From NCBI GenBank assembly GCA_015064255.1, contig SVSP01000014.1, forward strand, positions 1 through 58,034: a stretch of 58,034 nt of DNA, written 5' to 3'. Positions 16,576 to 25,519 of this stretch are shown here, piece after piece. Position 1 is the first letter of the stretch; every line of letters begins with the position of its first letter. This DNA is from Oscillospiraceae bacterium (GTDB taxonomy: Bacteria; Bacillota; Clostridia; Oscillospirales; CAG-272). The position numbers and the translations under genes were made by a program. The notes under the pieces were generated by a model, which saw nothing but the letters and a program-made list of their open reading frames with translations, was not told the origin of the DNA and made no database searches.

Positions 16576-16656
16576 ACGTTAACGGATGAGGTGGACTCTG
16601 TTTTACTTTGTTAAACTTTAGGCGCGCGAATACGAAGCAAATTTCCTTTTTGTATT

Positions 16657-18465
16657 TTATTCTAACATTACCTTCCCCGCAACCCTCGCAAGCGTAATTG
16701 CCGTTGTATTACTGCTCGGCAGGAATATCGCATACAAAGCATCTTTGAAGGTTACTCTGTCACCTGCATAAAAATCGCTGTAATACCAGAAGCAGTTGTT
16801 TATATCGAATTTCGAATAAGTGATCTCTTTACTTAGGTCTTTTATACAGTCGATCGCACACACTACGGTGAGAATCTTCGTTATTGATGCCAATGACTGC
16901 TTTTTGTGCTCGTTTTTTGCATAAAGCACATTGAGATCGGTATGACTGTCGCCCTCTGCGGGGATAACGCAGGCGATCGCGCTGTCACAGCCGACGTCGA
17001 TCTTGGAAAGGTCGGCGTTTGGATTTTTGTACTTTTTGAGTGCCGCATCAGCGACCTGACACGCTACCTCGTATCTGTTGTTCTTCTGCGAATTATCTCC
17101 CTTTGCACAAAGCACCACAACTACGAGAAGATCACTGCTGTCGGGTATCTTTAGAATGACCGCGAGGCTGTTTGCTCCGCTGAGCGTTCCCGTTTTACCG
17201 CCTACTACCGCATAGCTGTCGGTAAGCTCGGGAACTGCAACCAAGGTTTTGAGTGTTTTGGTTCTTGCCTTGCTTCCGTTGACCTTTACGGTATGGCTTT
17301 CTGCTCCCCAGATTCCGTCAAGCTCCTTGTAGCTGTGCGCATAAATGAGAAGTCTTGCGATATCAGAGGCTGTACTTTTGTTATTTGCACCCACCGAGTC
17401 GGTAAAGGTGCTGTTTACCATTCCGATCTCCTTTGCCTTTTCGCCCATATAAGTGATAAAGGCATTGTACATATCCTTTTCGGAAAATTCTACTTCCTCG
17501 CGGCTTTTTGACCTTTCGAGAGCTACGTAATTTTCATACAGCGCGACCAGAGTATCAAGACTCGGCTTGGTCGTAAAGACAGAAAGGTCGATAACAACGG
17601 GATCGTCGAGATATCCGTCGAGATTTGCCGATTTGATACTTCCCATATAGATGTTTTGTCCCGATTTTACCGACACAACGTCGGCAACGGTGACAAAATC
17701 GTAAGTGCTTCTCGAAACTCCGACAGTTACGTTGTTTACGTGTATTCCGAGCTCTCCCGCAACGTATCTGCTGCAATAAACCTTGCAGGCAACGAAATAT
17801 TCGCTTGATTTTTCGAGTGTGTTTGTCGATACGAGCTGCTGAGAGGAGCTTCCGAAGGCTTTAAGACTGTACGGCGCGGAATAAAACTTGGTTGAGCTTA
17901 TCGTGTTTTCTCCTGCGGCTTTTTTAAAATCGCCGTATCCTTTTGCGTTAAAGCCGTCCGTGTATGCAAGATTGTTTTCTATAAATATTTTTTTGTATGT
18001 AAGTCCGTCAAGTGCAGTATCATCGAGTGATGTGGGTGCGGCAGCGTTTGTGTAGGTCGCTTTGTAAGAGGTTTTTTGCCCGTTTATGACCCAATAGCCG
18101 TCTTTACTGATCTCTATGGTCGGCGTTTTTCCGTCCTTACCGTCTTTGCCGTCCTTGCCGTCAACTCCGTCCTTGCCGTCAACTCCGTCCTTGCCGTCAA
18201 CTCCGTCCTTGCCGTCGGCGCCGTCTTTACCGTCAACTCCGTCCTTGCCGTCTTCACCGCGGGCTTTTACTCCTGTGTCGGTGTCACCTATCCACCAGTT
18301 TCCGTTTTCGCCGATGAAAGGAGTGAGTCCGTCTGCACCTGCTTCGCCCGTTTCGCCTTTTTCGCCTCTCGGACCTCTTTCGGGCTCTGCCGTACACGAA
18401 ACGGCACTAAAGCAGACTCCGAGCACGAAGGACAAAACAAGGATAAGCGATAAAAATCTTTTCAT
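16657..18465 (-). CDS. Lipoprotein: collagen-like stalk, sandwich domain, circularly permuted D-Ala-D-Ala carboxypeptidase domain
   Basis: The 602-aa product has a lipoprotein signal with AVSC (C24), then GXY collagen-like repeats (about residues 30-45 and 69-112, mostly GKDGVD hexapeptides), a beta-rich domain (about 150-310) and a serine-peptidase S11-type domain. The three motifs of that family are present but out of order: KTG (K424-T425-G426) comes first, then SITK (S527, K530), then SSN (584-586) just before the C-terminus. The normal order is SxxK, SxN, KTG. The segment EKAKEIGM...STASDIARLL that normally follows SxN lies at about 345-380, before KTG. So the last half of the fold precedes the first half, as expected for a circular permutation. 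It would trim D-Ala from peptidoglycan stem peptides or be a beta-lactamase relative at the cell surface. Confidence 0.82.
   Translation of the reverse strand: MKRFLSLILVLSFVLGVCFSAVSCTAEPERGPRGEKGETGEAGADGLTPFIGENGNWWIGDTDTGVKARGEDGKDGVDGKDGADGKDGVDGKDGVDGKDGVDGKDGKDGKDGKTPTIEISKDGYWVINGQKTSYKATYTNAAAPTSLDDTALDGLTYKKIFIENNLAYTDGFNAKGYGDFKKAAGENTISSTKFYSAPYSLKAFGSSSQQLVSTNTLEKSSEYFVACKVYCSRYVAGELGIHVNNVTVGVSRSTYDFVTVADVVSVKSGQNIYMGSIKSANLDGYLDDPVVIDLSVFTTKPSLDTLVALYENYVALERSKSREEVEFSEKDMYNAFITYMGEKAKEIGMVNSTFTDSVGANNKSTASDIARLLIYAHSYKELDGIWGAESHTVKVNGSKARTKTLKTLVAVPELTDSYAVVGGKTGTLSGANSLAVILKIPDSSDLLVVVVLCAKGDNSQKNNRYEVACQVADAALKKYKNPNADLSKIDVGCDSAIACVIPAEGDSHTDLNVLYAKNEHKKQSLASITKILTVVCAIDCIKDLSKEITYSKFDINNCFWYYSDFYAGDRVTFKDALYAIFLPSSNTTAITLARVAGKVMLE
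18136..18270. repeat. 18-bp tandem repeat in the collagen-like stalk
   Basis: About seven near-copies of an 18-bp unit (plus strand CCGTCAACTCCGTCCTTG) encode GKDGVD. The high identity makes copy number prone to slippage. Confidence 0.85.
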
Positions 18466-18503
18466 ATGTATCCGTATTCTCCTTGTGATTTTTCAAAAAG
18501 GCT

Positions 18504-19358
18504 TTAATCCCACACGAGAGTGCCGTTTTCTTCGCGGATAGCGACGAATATCGGTGTTTCCTTGCGGTTACCTACAGGGCTGTTCGGTGAATGTATCGAA
18601 AGGTAGGTCTTTCCGTCGAGTGCCTTGAAGATTATTCCGTGTCCGCCGTCGTAAGTGCCTGCCATATCCTTGGAATAGAGCAGGGTTTCGTCCTGACTCC
18701 ACTTTCCGTCTATCTTACCGTTGTCAGAGCGCGCGATACCTACGCAGTAACCCTGCGGGCAGAAATTCGACCATATCATAAGAAGCTCGCCGTTTTCACA
18801 GCGGTACATCCAGCAACCGTCGGTAACGCGCTCGTTTGTCCATACGGGATCGTCTGCGCGGAAAAGCTCAATAGGCTCGGAAATAAAATGCGTAAGGTCG
18901 TCCGAAAGCTTTGCGGCTGCCATTCTTCCGATTTTGTCATCCGTGCTTGTCCATTCGTGAACGAAAACCATCCACGGCTGTCCGTCCTCATCTACGTAAA
19001 AGGTTCCGTCAATAGAATCCCAATCGGAGGGCGTAACGTGTCCGTCGGAAATCTCAACAAACGGACCTTCGGGACGCTCTGACTTCATAACCGTGCATCC
19101 GCGATGATTGTTTTTTGAAGAAAAATAGGTGGTTATCATATAGAATGATCCCTTGTATTTGTGTACCTCGGGTGCCCAGAAGCATTTTACTGCGTGATCG
19201 GGCGCGACAGCAACCTGACCGAGAAATTCCCAGTCGCCGTCGAGCGATCCGCTTGTGTTTTTATAGCACACCCAGCCCGTTCCGTAAGCGTAGTAAACGC
19301 CGTTTTCGAGCAAAATGCAGGGGTCTCTTAACTGTTCAATAGAAGAAGTGATGATCAT
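18504..19358 (-). CDS. Glycoside hydrolase family 43 enzyme
   Basis: The 284-aa single-domain beta-propeller enzyme starts at the ATG at 19358, preceded by GGAGG at nine bases; frame-open sequence further upstream is untranslated leader. Visible motifs: LRDPCIL (D12, catalytic base), CFWAPEVHKYKG, DSIDGTFYVDEDG (D118, pKa modulator) and VTDGCWM where other GH43 members often have a Glu as proton donor. The Asp there is a conservative change. No signal peptide, so intracellular trimming of arabinose- or xylose-containing oligosaccharides is likely. Promoter at 19424-19452. Confidence 0.87.
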   Translation of the reverse strand: MIITSSIEQLRDPCILLENGVYYAYGTGWVCYKNTSGSLDGDWEFLGQVAVAPDHAVKCFWAPEVHKYKGSFYMITTYFSSKNNHRGCTVMKSERPEGPFVEISDGHVTPSDWDSIDGTFYVDEDGQPWMVFVHEWTSTDDKIGRMAAAKLSDDLTHFISEPIELFRADDPVWTNERVTDGCWMYRCENGELLMIWSNFCPQGYCVGIARSDNGKIDGKWSQDETLLYSKDMAGTYDGGHGIIFKALDGKTYLSIHSPNSPVGNRKETPIFVAIREENGTLVWD

Positions 19359-19423
19359 AACCGTACCTCCGTATAGATCTATATAAAATTTATAAAATAA
19401 GGAAATATCCTGTTTACGAGGGT

Positions 19424-19452
19424 AGTATAGCACAAATTTACTGCACATACAA
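19424..19452 (-). promoter_or_regulatory. Promoter of the second GH43 gene
   Basis: Minus strand TTGTAT, 17-bp spacer, TATACT. Confidence 0.65.
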
Positions 19453-19585
19453 GCATTTGTCCGCAAAAACACAAAAAATTTAAAATCTTCTTTTATTATA
19501 CCACTTGCAAAAAGACGCTCTGTATGATAATATAAACTCGAATAGTTATGTTCGTACACTATCCGTAAAATAAGGAATCGCGAAA

Positions 19586-22500
19586 ATGAATTCTACATAC
19601 ATAAACGATACAAAAAAACAATCAAAACGGAAGATAATTCTTTCGATTATAAGCATAATATGCCTGATTGCCACACTCTTGGGAGTGGCGTCCTTTGCGC
19701 TTGCTTCCCTATTTCCGAGCCGTGCAGAGGAGCCAAAGCTTTTTGAGGGTCTTTACACGGAAAGTGCCGAGGCAGTCGATTTTGAAAACGCAACCTACAG
19801 AATAGACGACAGCGGAAACGTTTGGGAAGAAACCGACGAATCTATACGTCTTGTTTTTAAGAAAGAAGCTCTCCTTCTTGCCGTATATGACTCGGCCTTG
19901 TACGTTCTTGTCAAAAACGGAAGCGGCGACTATCTGCTCTCAAAGCTCGATATTATAGACGGGTTTGTTTTTGACAGCAAAAACCTCGGAAAAAACGAGG
20001 TGAAATGCTTCTCTATGACAGAAAGCGGAGTGTATTTTCTCTCTGACGGCAAGATATCTTTGCTTTCCGGCGAAGATACTTCAGTTCAGCTCGATCTTTC
20101 GGAGCTTACCTACGAATGCGAAGACGAATACTGTGAGCATACAAGCGAGATCTCTTTTGTGAATACAGAGCTTTTTACGCTTCATAGCGAAAATTCCCTG
20201 CTTCTCTACCTGCCCAATCCCGAATATATAGACGAAGAGGAAGAAGAGTCTGTCACGGACGGCGAAAATGACAAATATTTCACCTTTGAATACGATTTTT
20301 CTTCAAAAAGTCTTTCGGAATATTCGGATACCGCAGATATAACTTCTTCGGCATCTTCGACTGCTGCAGCAGGAAAGATAATGCTTAACGGAGTTGCACT
20401 TCCTTTCAGTAATTATCCTGCGTACTCCTCATATTTTACAAAAAACGGAAGAGCGTGTACCTGCCACAACCGAAACAAATGCCTTGTAAACAGCTCTCCG
20501 TGTAACTGTCTTCGTTATATCAAGCATAACGGCGCTACGTTTGACCTCGCGGCAACACAGTGCTTCGGCTTTGCAAGATACTGTCAGCTTAAGATATTCG
20601 GTCATACGGACGGCTCTGCACCCGAAAAGTACACAAACGCACTCGGCGGAGCATGGAATTCGGGTAAATTTACCGCCAACGATATTATGAGAGTTTTCCT
20701 TGAATACGGTGCGGGCGGACACATCCGTACAAAATCGGGACATTCACTTTTCGTAATATCGGTAAACGCGACAGGCTTTACCACGTATGAATGTAATACA
20801 AACAACAAGGACTGTCTTGTTTACACCCGAGATTGGACTTGGGCAACCTTCTATAATCTCGTAAAGGCGAGAGGCGTTTATTATTACAAGATCCCGACCG
20901 ATTTCAGCGGAAATTCGGGTACGATAATTGACAATTACCCTACGGGCGACTATCTCGTCGATGCCGACGGCGGTCTCAGACTCCGTGAAAAAGCAACGAC
21001 AAGCTCGAACGTACTTGCTATGATCCCCGACGGTACTATCCTTACGATAGTCGAAACGCTCGAAATAGACGGCGCATCTACTAACAGATGGTGGGGAAAA
21101 ACGACCTACGACGGAAAAACGGGCTGGGTAAGCCTTGATTATGCAAGACTTCAGTCCGAGATATCGGCGATAAAAATTTCTTCTCTGCCAGAGCGAACAG
21201 TATTCTTTCAGGACGAAGAATTTTCGTACGAGGGACTTGAGGTGCAGCTCGTTTACGCATCGGGAACTTACGGAACACTTCCGGGCGGATACAAGGTAAC
21301 GCCTCCGAGTATGGCGCATCCGGGAACGTACAAGGTGACCGTTTCCTATATGGCATTCTCGACGACGTATGAAATAACGATAAAAAGCATAGCGATCCTT
21401 CCCGAAAAGATCGTTTTTGAGCGTCCTACAATTACCGTTATGACGGGCGGCGAGTTTGTTCCTGTATATGGGGTGGACTACAGCGTTCTTCCTGCCGACA
21501 CGAACGATAAAACTGTCGAATGGTCGGTAGTCAGCGGCGACCACCTTGTTTCGGTAGATAAGGAAACGGGTGTCGTTACGGCAGCCAAAGCGGGAACGGG
21601 CTTTGTTGACGGATATGCGCGTATCAGAGCAACGTCGCTTGCGAAGGATTCTTACGGAAACCGAGTCGGAGTTTACAGTGAATATATCATAGAGGTAATC
21701 AAAGCACCTGCCGACGGAGAATGGAGCCAGCCTGCTACCAATCTCCCCGACGGAGTTACACTTTCGGACTATGTTATCGAATACTGTGCAAGTGAATCCG
21801 ATTTTAACAAAGGAAACTGGAAAAAGTACGATGGCACCTCTAACGTGACCGTATATAAATACCGTTTCCGCGACTCTTATAAGATCACTTGGTACTATGA
21901 TCTTGACAGCAGCGACGGAAATATTGAGCTTCCCTCATCTTTCGGATATCCTAAGGGAGCAAATATCGGAGAAAAGATAACTCTTTCAAGCCTCAAATCG
22001 GTAACGCAGACCAACAAAATATTTGCCGGCTGGTTCACTTCAGCCGAGGGTGCAAGAAACCTTGATAAAAAGCTCGCCTATAAAGGCGGAGTAATAAACG
22101 GCGACACCGAATTTTTCGCGGGATGGATAGACCTTTCGAGTGAAGAATTCCTTGTAAACGCTGCCGAAAACGATCCGATACACGCGGTAGGAAAGAATCT
22201 TCAGGCATTCGGCGTTTTCGCTTCCGATATAAATATAAGTGATGACAGCGGCGGTCTTAGATTCTACGGACACATAAGCTCGGCGCTTGTCGATAAGCTC
22301 TCTACACTCAGTTCAAAGGAGGTCAGCTACGGAATGGTAGTTCAGATAGCGTCGAAGACCTCGGGTGCTCTCACAAGCTCGACCTCGGAGGGATATCTGC
22401 AAAACGGAAAATCTCTCGTGGTGACGGCTAAGAAAAATTACGGAGAGTTCAAATTCCTCGGAAGCGGAAGCTACACCGTGTTCACAACGCTTGTTGCAAA

Positions 22501-22747
22501 TATTCCGATAGAAGATGCGAAGACCGATATTGCCGCACGCGGATTTATAACCTATTATGATGTAAACGGCATTAGACACGCATTTTATTATACAAACACA
22601 AAGGACACCACTCCGGATATGACGCTCAAGGCAAGCGGAGTTACGTCAAATCTCTATAAGTGCGCCGAAGAGATATACGCATCGGCAAGCGACGTTGAAA
22701 AAAATTGGCTTATTGAAAACGTTCTCGGTCACGATTACGAGGGATAA
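19586..22747 (+). CDS. Large surface protein: papain-like (CHAP/NlpC-type) region, SH3b, Ig-like and InlB-type domains
   Basis: The 1053-aa product begins with a basic tip and one membrane segment (about 17-40), acting as signal or anchor. Residues 60-255 form a beta-rich domain of unknown kind. Residues 285-430 look like a papain-fold peptidoglycan hydrolase: a Cys-rich lead, TQCFGFARY with candidate Cys near 325, then GHSLFVIS with candidate His near 384. Residues 450-520 are an SH3b domain (GLRLREKATTSSNVLAMIPDG; GWV). Residues 528-690 are two bacterial Ig-like (Big_3 and Big_2 type) domains, and 770-850 an InlB/Flg_new-type repeat (FAGW motifs). A C-terminal domain of about 190 residues is not recognised. 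Likely role: cell-wall binding and cleavage, or adhesion. No LPXTG signal. Confidence 0.83.
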   Translation: MNSTYINDTKKQSKRKIILSIISIICLIATLLGVASFALASLFPSRAEEPKLFEGLYTESAEAVDFENATYRIDDSGNVWEETDESIRLVFKKEALLLAVYDSALYVLVKNGSGDYLLSKLDIIDGFVFDSKNLGKNEVKCFSMTESGVYFLSDGKISLLSGEDTSVQLDLSELTYECEDEYCEHTSEISFVNTELFTLHSENSLLLYLPNPEYIDEEEEESVTDGENDKYFTFEYDFSSKSLSEYSDTADITSSASSTAAAGKIMLNGVALPFSNYPAYSSYFTKNGRACTCHNRNKCLVNSSPCNCLRYIKHNGATFDLAATQCFGFARYCQLKIFGHTDGSAPEKYTNALGGAWNSGKFTANDIMRVFLEYGAGGHIRTKSGHSLFVISVNATGFTTYECNTNNKDCLVYTRDWTWATFYNLVKARGVYYYKIPTDFSGNSGTIIDNYPTGDYLVDADGGLRLREKATTSSNVLAMIPDGTILTIVETLEIDGASTNRWWGKTTYDGKTGWVSLDYARLQSEISAIKISSLPERTVFFQDEEFSYEGLEVQLVYASGTYGTLPGGYKVTPPSMAHPGTYKVTVSYMAFSTTYEITIKSIAILPEKIVFERPTITVMTGGEFVPVYGVDYSVLPADTNDKTVEWSVVSGDHLVSVDKETGVVTAAKAGTGFVDGYARIRATSLAKDSYGNRVGVYSEYIIEVIKAPADGEWSQPATNLPDGVTLSDYVIEYCASESDFNKGNWKKYDGTSNVTVYKYRFRDSYKITWYYDLDSSDGNIELPSSFGYPKGANIGEKITLSSLKSVTQTNKIFAGWFTSAEGARNLDKKLAYKGGVINGDTEFFAGWIDLSSEEFLVNAAENDPIHAVGKNLQAFGVFASDINISDDSGGLRFYGHISSALVDKLSTLSSKEVSYGMVVQIASKTSGALTSSTSEGYLQNGKSLVVTAKKNYGEFKFLGSGSYTVFTTLVANIPIEDAKTDIAARGFITYYDVNGIRHAFYYTNTKDTTPDMTLKASGVTSNLYKCAEEIYASASDVEKNWLIENVLGHDYEG

Positions 22748-22788
22748 TAAAATATTACAGAAAATTTTATATTTGGATAGCATAAAAA

Positions 22789-22816
22789 CAGGACAGAGAT
22801 CTTATTCTCTGTCCTG
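22789..22816. terminator. Bidirectional rho-independent terminator
   Basis: CAGGACAGAGA stem with an exact complement, between convergent genes. Confidence 0.9.
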
Positions 22817-22838
22817 CCTTTAATTTATGCGATTTATA

Positions 22839-23270
22839 TTACAGCTTAAGAACGTCTGCCTCGGTAACGAGCTTGAAGCCTGCATTTGCGAGCGCGTTTT
22901 CGGCGGTATCGTTGTCCTCAACACGAACTACCACGTACGCATGCTTCTCTGTGCGAGCCATAAATGCGTAGAGGTATTCAATATTGATCTTGTTTTCATC
23001 GAAGACCTTGAGCGCTTCGGAAAGCTTTCCGGGCTTGTCGCTGATCTTGACTCCGATAACGTCGGTGATTTTGATAAGATATCCTTCGTCCGCAAGTATC
23101 TTTTCGGCGCTTTTTTCGTCGTCAACGATAAGACGGAGAATACCGAAATCCTGTGTTTCTGCGATAGAGAGTGCTCTTAAGTTGATGTTGTGTCTGGAGA
23201 GGGTATCTGTAATAGATACTACTGTTCCCTGCTTGTTTTCAACGAATACTGTTAACTGCTTGATAGCCAT
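22839..23270 (-). CDS. Double ACT-domain protein
   Basis: The 143-aa product consists of two ACT domains (about residues 3-68 and 70-140) with the KQLTVFVENKQGTV start and the second DKPGKLSEAL segment. ACT domains bind amino acids, usually at a dimer interface. It lies 39 bp after the phenylacetate-CoA ligase stop in one operon; this pairing occurs in other anaerobes near indolepyruvate or phenylpyruvate ferredoxin oxidoreductases. It probably senses an aromatic or branched amino acid. Shine-Dalgarno AAGGGAGA present. Confidence 0.9.
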   Translation of the reverse strand: MAIKQLTVFVENKQGTVVSITDTLSRHNINLRALSIAETQDFGILRLIVDDEKSAEKILADEGYLIKITDVIGVKISDKPGKLSEALKVFDENKINIEYLYAFMARTEKHAYVVVRVEDNDTAENALANAGFKLVTEADVLKL

Positions 23271-23309
23271 AATTATATCTCCCTTCTGAATTATACACGA
23301 TTATACAAG

Positions 23310-24617
23310 TTATATAAGCTTTCTCTTGTCAATTACGCGGACCGCCTTGCCTTCGCTGCGCGCAATACTCTTGGGAGCAACAAGGTGAACGGTGGGATTG
23401 ATGCCGAGCATAGTTTTCATAGCGTTTGCGAGATTCTTTTCCATAGAAAGAATTTCGCTGACCTTATCTGTGAATTTCTCGGGTGTCATTTCAACGTTTA
23501 TTTCGAAGGTATCGTTGTTCTTGACGCGGTCAACCACGATCTGATAGTTAGGCTGATAGCCTTCGTTCAGAAGTACGGTTTCTATCTGGCTCGGGAATAC
23601 GTTTACACCGCGGATAATGAGCATATCGTCTGTTCTGCCCATCGGCTTTGCCATCTTGATGAGAGTTCTTCCGCAGGAACACTTTTTGCGGGAAAGAACG
23701 CAAATATCGCGTGTACGGTAACGGAGAAGCGGGAAAGCTTCCTTGTCGAGCGATGTGAATACAAGCTCGCCCTTGGAGCCTTCGGGAAGAACCTCTCCCG
23801 TGTCGGGGTCAATGATCTCGGGATAGAAATGGTCTTCGTTTACGTGCAGACCTGTCTGCTCGCAGCATTCGAAAGCAACACCGGGACCGCTTGTCTCGGT
23901 AAGACCGTAAATATCGTATGCCTTTATGCCGAGGACTTCTTCGATTCCGCGGCGCATTTCTTCTGTCCAAGGCTCTGCACCGAATATACCCGCTTTAAGC
24001 GGTATTTGATCGGGAGTATATCCCTGTTCTTTCAGATATTCGCCGATGTATGCGGCGTAAGAAGGAGTACAACAAAGAATAGTTGCATTCAGGTCCATCA
24101 TAAACTGAACCTGTCTTTCGGTATTTCCTGAGGACATAGGAAGAGTCATAGAGCCGACCCTGTGCGATCCACCATGAAGACCTGCGCCTCCGGTGAACAG
24201 ACCGTATCCGTATGCGACCTGGCATACGTCTTCGTTTGTTCCTCCTGACGCAACGATAGCACGTGCGCAGCAGTCTTCCCAAAGATCAACGTCGTGTTGT
24301 GTATAGAACGCAACTACGCGGCGTCCTGTTGTACCCGAAGTAGAATGGATGCGAACGCATTCGTTCAGCGGTTTTGCGAGAAGACCGTAGGGATACGCAT
24401 CACGAAGATCCGCTTTGGTAAGGAAAGGGAGCTTATGAAGGTCTTCAATGCCCTTGATATCGTCGGGAGTTACGCCCTTTTCGTCCATAAGGTTTTTGTA
24501 GTAGGGCACGTTTTCGTAAACGTGTTTTACCTGTTTAACAAGTTTTTCCGATTGAAGCTTTCTGATGTCCTCAACCGGCATAGTTTCGATTTCTTTCTGG
24601 TAATAATTCTGTGCCAT
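23310..24617 (-). CDS. paaK: Phenylacetate-CoA ligase (PaaK-type adenylate-forming enzyme)
   Basis: The 435-aa product has the AMP-binding signature TSGTTGRRV, the DIYGLTETSG block and the C-terminal RGVNVFPSQIE and EGKAVRVIDKR elements of PaaK. It joins CoA to phenylacetate or another arylacetate with ATP hydrolysis to AMP. I use the ATG at 24617 (GAAAGGGTGG upstream); an upstream in-frame ATG lies in the leader. In amino-acid fermenters such enzymes work with arylpyruvate:ferredoxin oxidoreductases, giving ATP in reverse or salvaging arylacetates. A T-box leader precedes it, so transcription depends on an uncharged tRNA. Confidence 0.92.
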   Translation of the reverse strand: MAQNYYQKEIETMPVEDIRKLQSEKLVKQVKHVYENVPYYKNLMDEKGVTPDDIKGIEDLHKLPFLTKADLRDAYPYGLLAKPLNECVRIHSTSGTTGRRVVAFYTQHDVDLWEDCCARAIVASGGTNEDVCQVAYGYGLFTGGAGLHGGSHRVGSMTLPMSSGNTERQVQFMMDLNATILCCTPSYAAYIGEYLKEQGYTPDQIPLKAGIFGAEPWTEEMRRGIEEVLGIKAYDIYGLTETSGPGVAFECCEQTGLHVNEDHFYPEIIDPDTGEVLPEGSKGELVFTSLDKEAFPLLRYRTRDICVLSRKKCSCGRTLIKMAKPMGRTDDMLIIRGVNVFPSQIETVLLNEGYQPNYQIVVDRVKNNDTFEINVEMTPEKFTDKVSEILSMEKNLANAMKTMLGINPTVHLVAPKSIARSEGKAVRVIDKRKLI

Positions 24618-24689
24618 TTTTGACCACCCTTTCTTTTGTGTCCTCTTTTTCGGACTGTAAATGAGATTTTTTCGGAGTGTCAAAGGAAA

Positions 24690-24999
24690 ACAAAAAGCCC
24701 TCTGCATTCCGATAAAGAATACAGAGGACGAGAAAATAAACAATCCCGTGGTACCACCTCAGTTCGCTGTCATCTCACGGTGACAGCCTTGTCGGGTACA
24801 ATCATACCCTCAGTCCTGTAACGGGAACACCCGTTGCATCCTACTAAAGATCTCTCTTATTCAGTGCACTGCTAACAGAATGAATTCGCGAAGGACGCCC
24901 GCATTGTCTCGCACCGACCGACAACTCTCTCCAGCTTCTTTCCAACCTACTGGTTTCTGATCTACGCATTTAGTATCACAACATATTCGGTTGATGGCA
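24690..24999 (-). promoter_or_regulatory. T-box riboswitch controlling paaK and the ACT gene
   Basis: On the minus strand the leader shows the T-box signatures in order: an AGTA bulge (CCAGTAGG), AGAGAG, a distal GGTCGGTGCGAG loop, a GAATTCATTCTG specifier region, the antiterminator core AGGTGGTACCACGGG, and a terminator (CCTCTGTATTC...GAATGCAGAGG plus T-run, plus-strand 24692-24728). It pairs with an uncharged tRNA to let RNA polymerase continue. The acceptor-pairing bulge is TGGT, fitting a tRNA with discriminator A. UUC directly after GAA would mean Phe; reading one base later gives UCA (Ser), but the window's tRNA-Ser has discriminator G, which argues against Ser. Confidence 0.9.
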
Positions 25000-25001
25000 T
25001 T

Positions 25002-25030
25002 ATTTTAGCACGCGTTCTTGAGATTGTCAA
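25002..25030 (-). promoter_or_regulatory. Promoter of the T-box leader
   Basis: Minus strand TTGACA (25025-25030), 17-bp spacer, TAAAAT (25002-25007), placing the start about seven bases downstream, at the 5' end of the T-box. Confidence 0.85.
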
Positions 25031-25200
25031 GAGGTTTGCAACAATTTTTCGAGAAATTCAACAATTTAATTTGATAAATCGGGATACGGGCGTTGCACGC
25101 GGCTTGACAATCTGCCCCGCCCCCTTCCCCCCATCTGGGAAGGCTATGGGGTTTACCGCTTATTTTGCACGCCTATCGGTGATGCTTCATTTTTTTACAA

Positions 25201-25519
25201 AGAGGGATTTACGAACCCAACGCGTGCGTCGCGCGGAGGGCACCGCTTATTTTCCTTTCCGCACGCTGCAGCAAATCTGCGATTTGTGGGGTTCTGCATC
25301 GCAGAGTGCTTAATAAAAAAACAGACACCACCACAGGTGATGTCTGTTTTTTACGGAGAAGAGGGATTTACGAACCCAACGCGTGCGTCGCGCGGAGGGC
25401 ACCGCTTATTTTCCTTTCCGCACGCTGCAGCAAATCTGCGATTTGTGGGGTTCTGCATCGCAGAGTGCTTAATAAAAAAACAGACACCACCACAGGTGAT
25501 GTCTGTTTTTTTACGGAGA
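25201..25519. repeat. Two tandem copies of a 159-bp unit next to tRNA-Ser
   Basis: Copy 1 (25201-25359) and copy 2 (25360-25519) are almost identical. Each starts with GAGGGATTTACGAACCC, a corrupted echo of the tRNA T-arm complement (GAGGGATTTGAACCC), and ends with the tRNA's own terminator hairpin. Codons reading through it are not a gene. Confidence 0.85.
25480..25506 (-). terminator. Terminator of tRNA-Ser
   Basis: On the minus strand ACAGACATCACC pairs with GGTGGTGTCTGT (one G-U) and is followed by a T-run. The same hairpin recurs near 25321-25347 in the other repeat copy. Confidence 0.8.

Noticed and set aside
18136-18270. Tandem 18-bp repeats considered as a CRISPR or satellite
   Set aside because: The repeats are contiguous without spacers, in frame, and encode GKDGVD of the collagen-like stalk.
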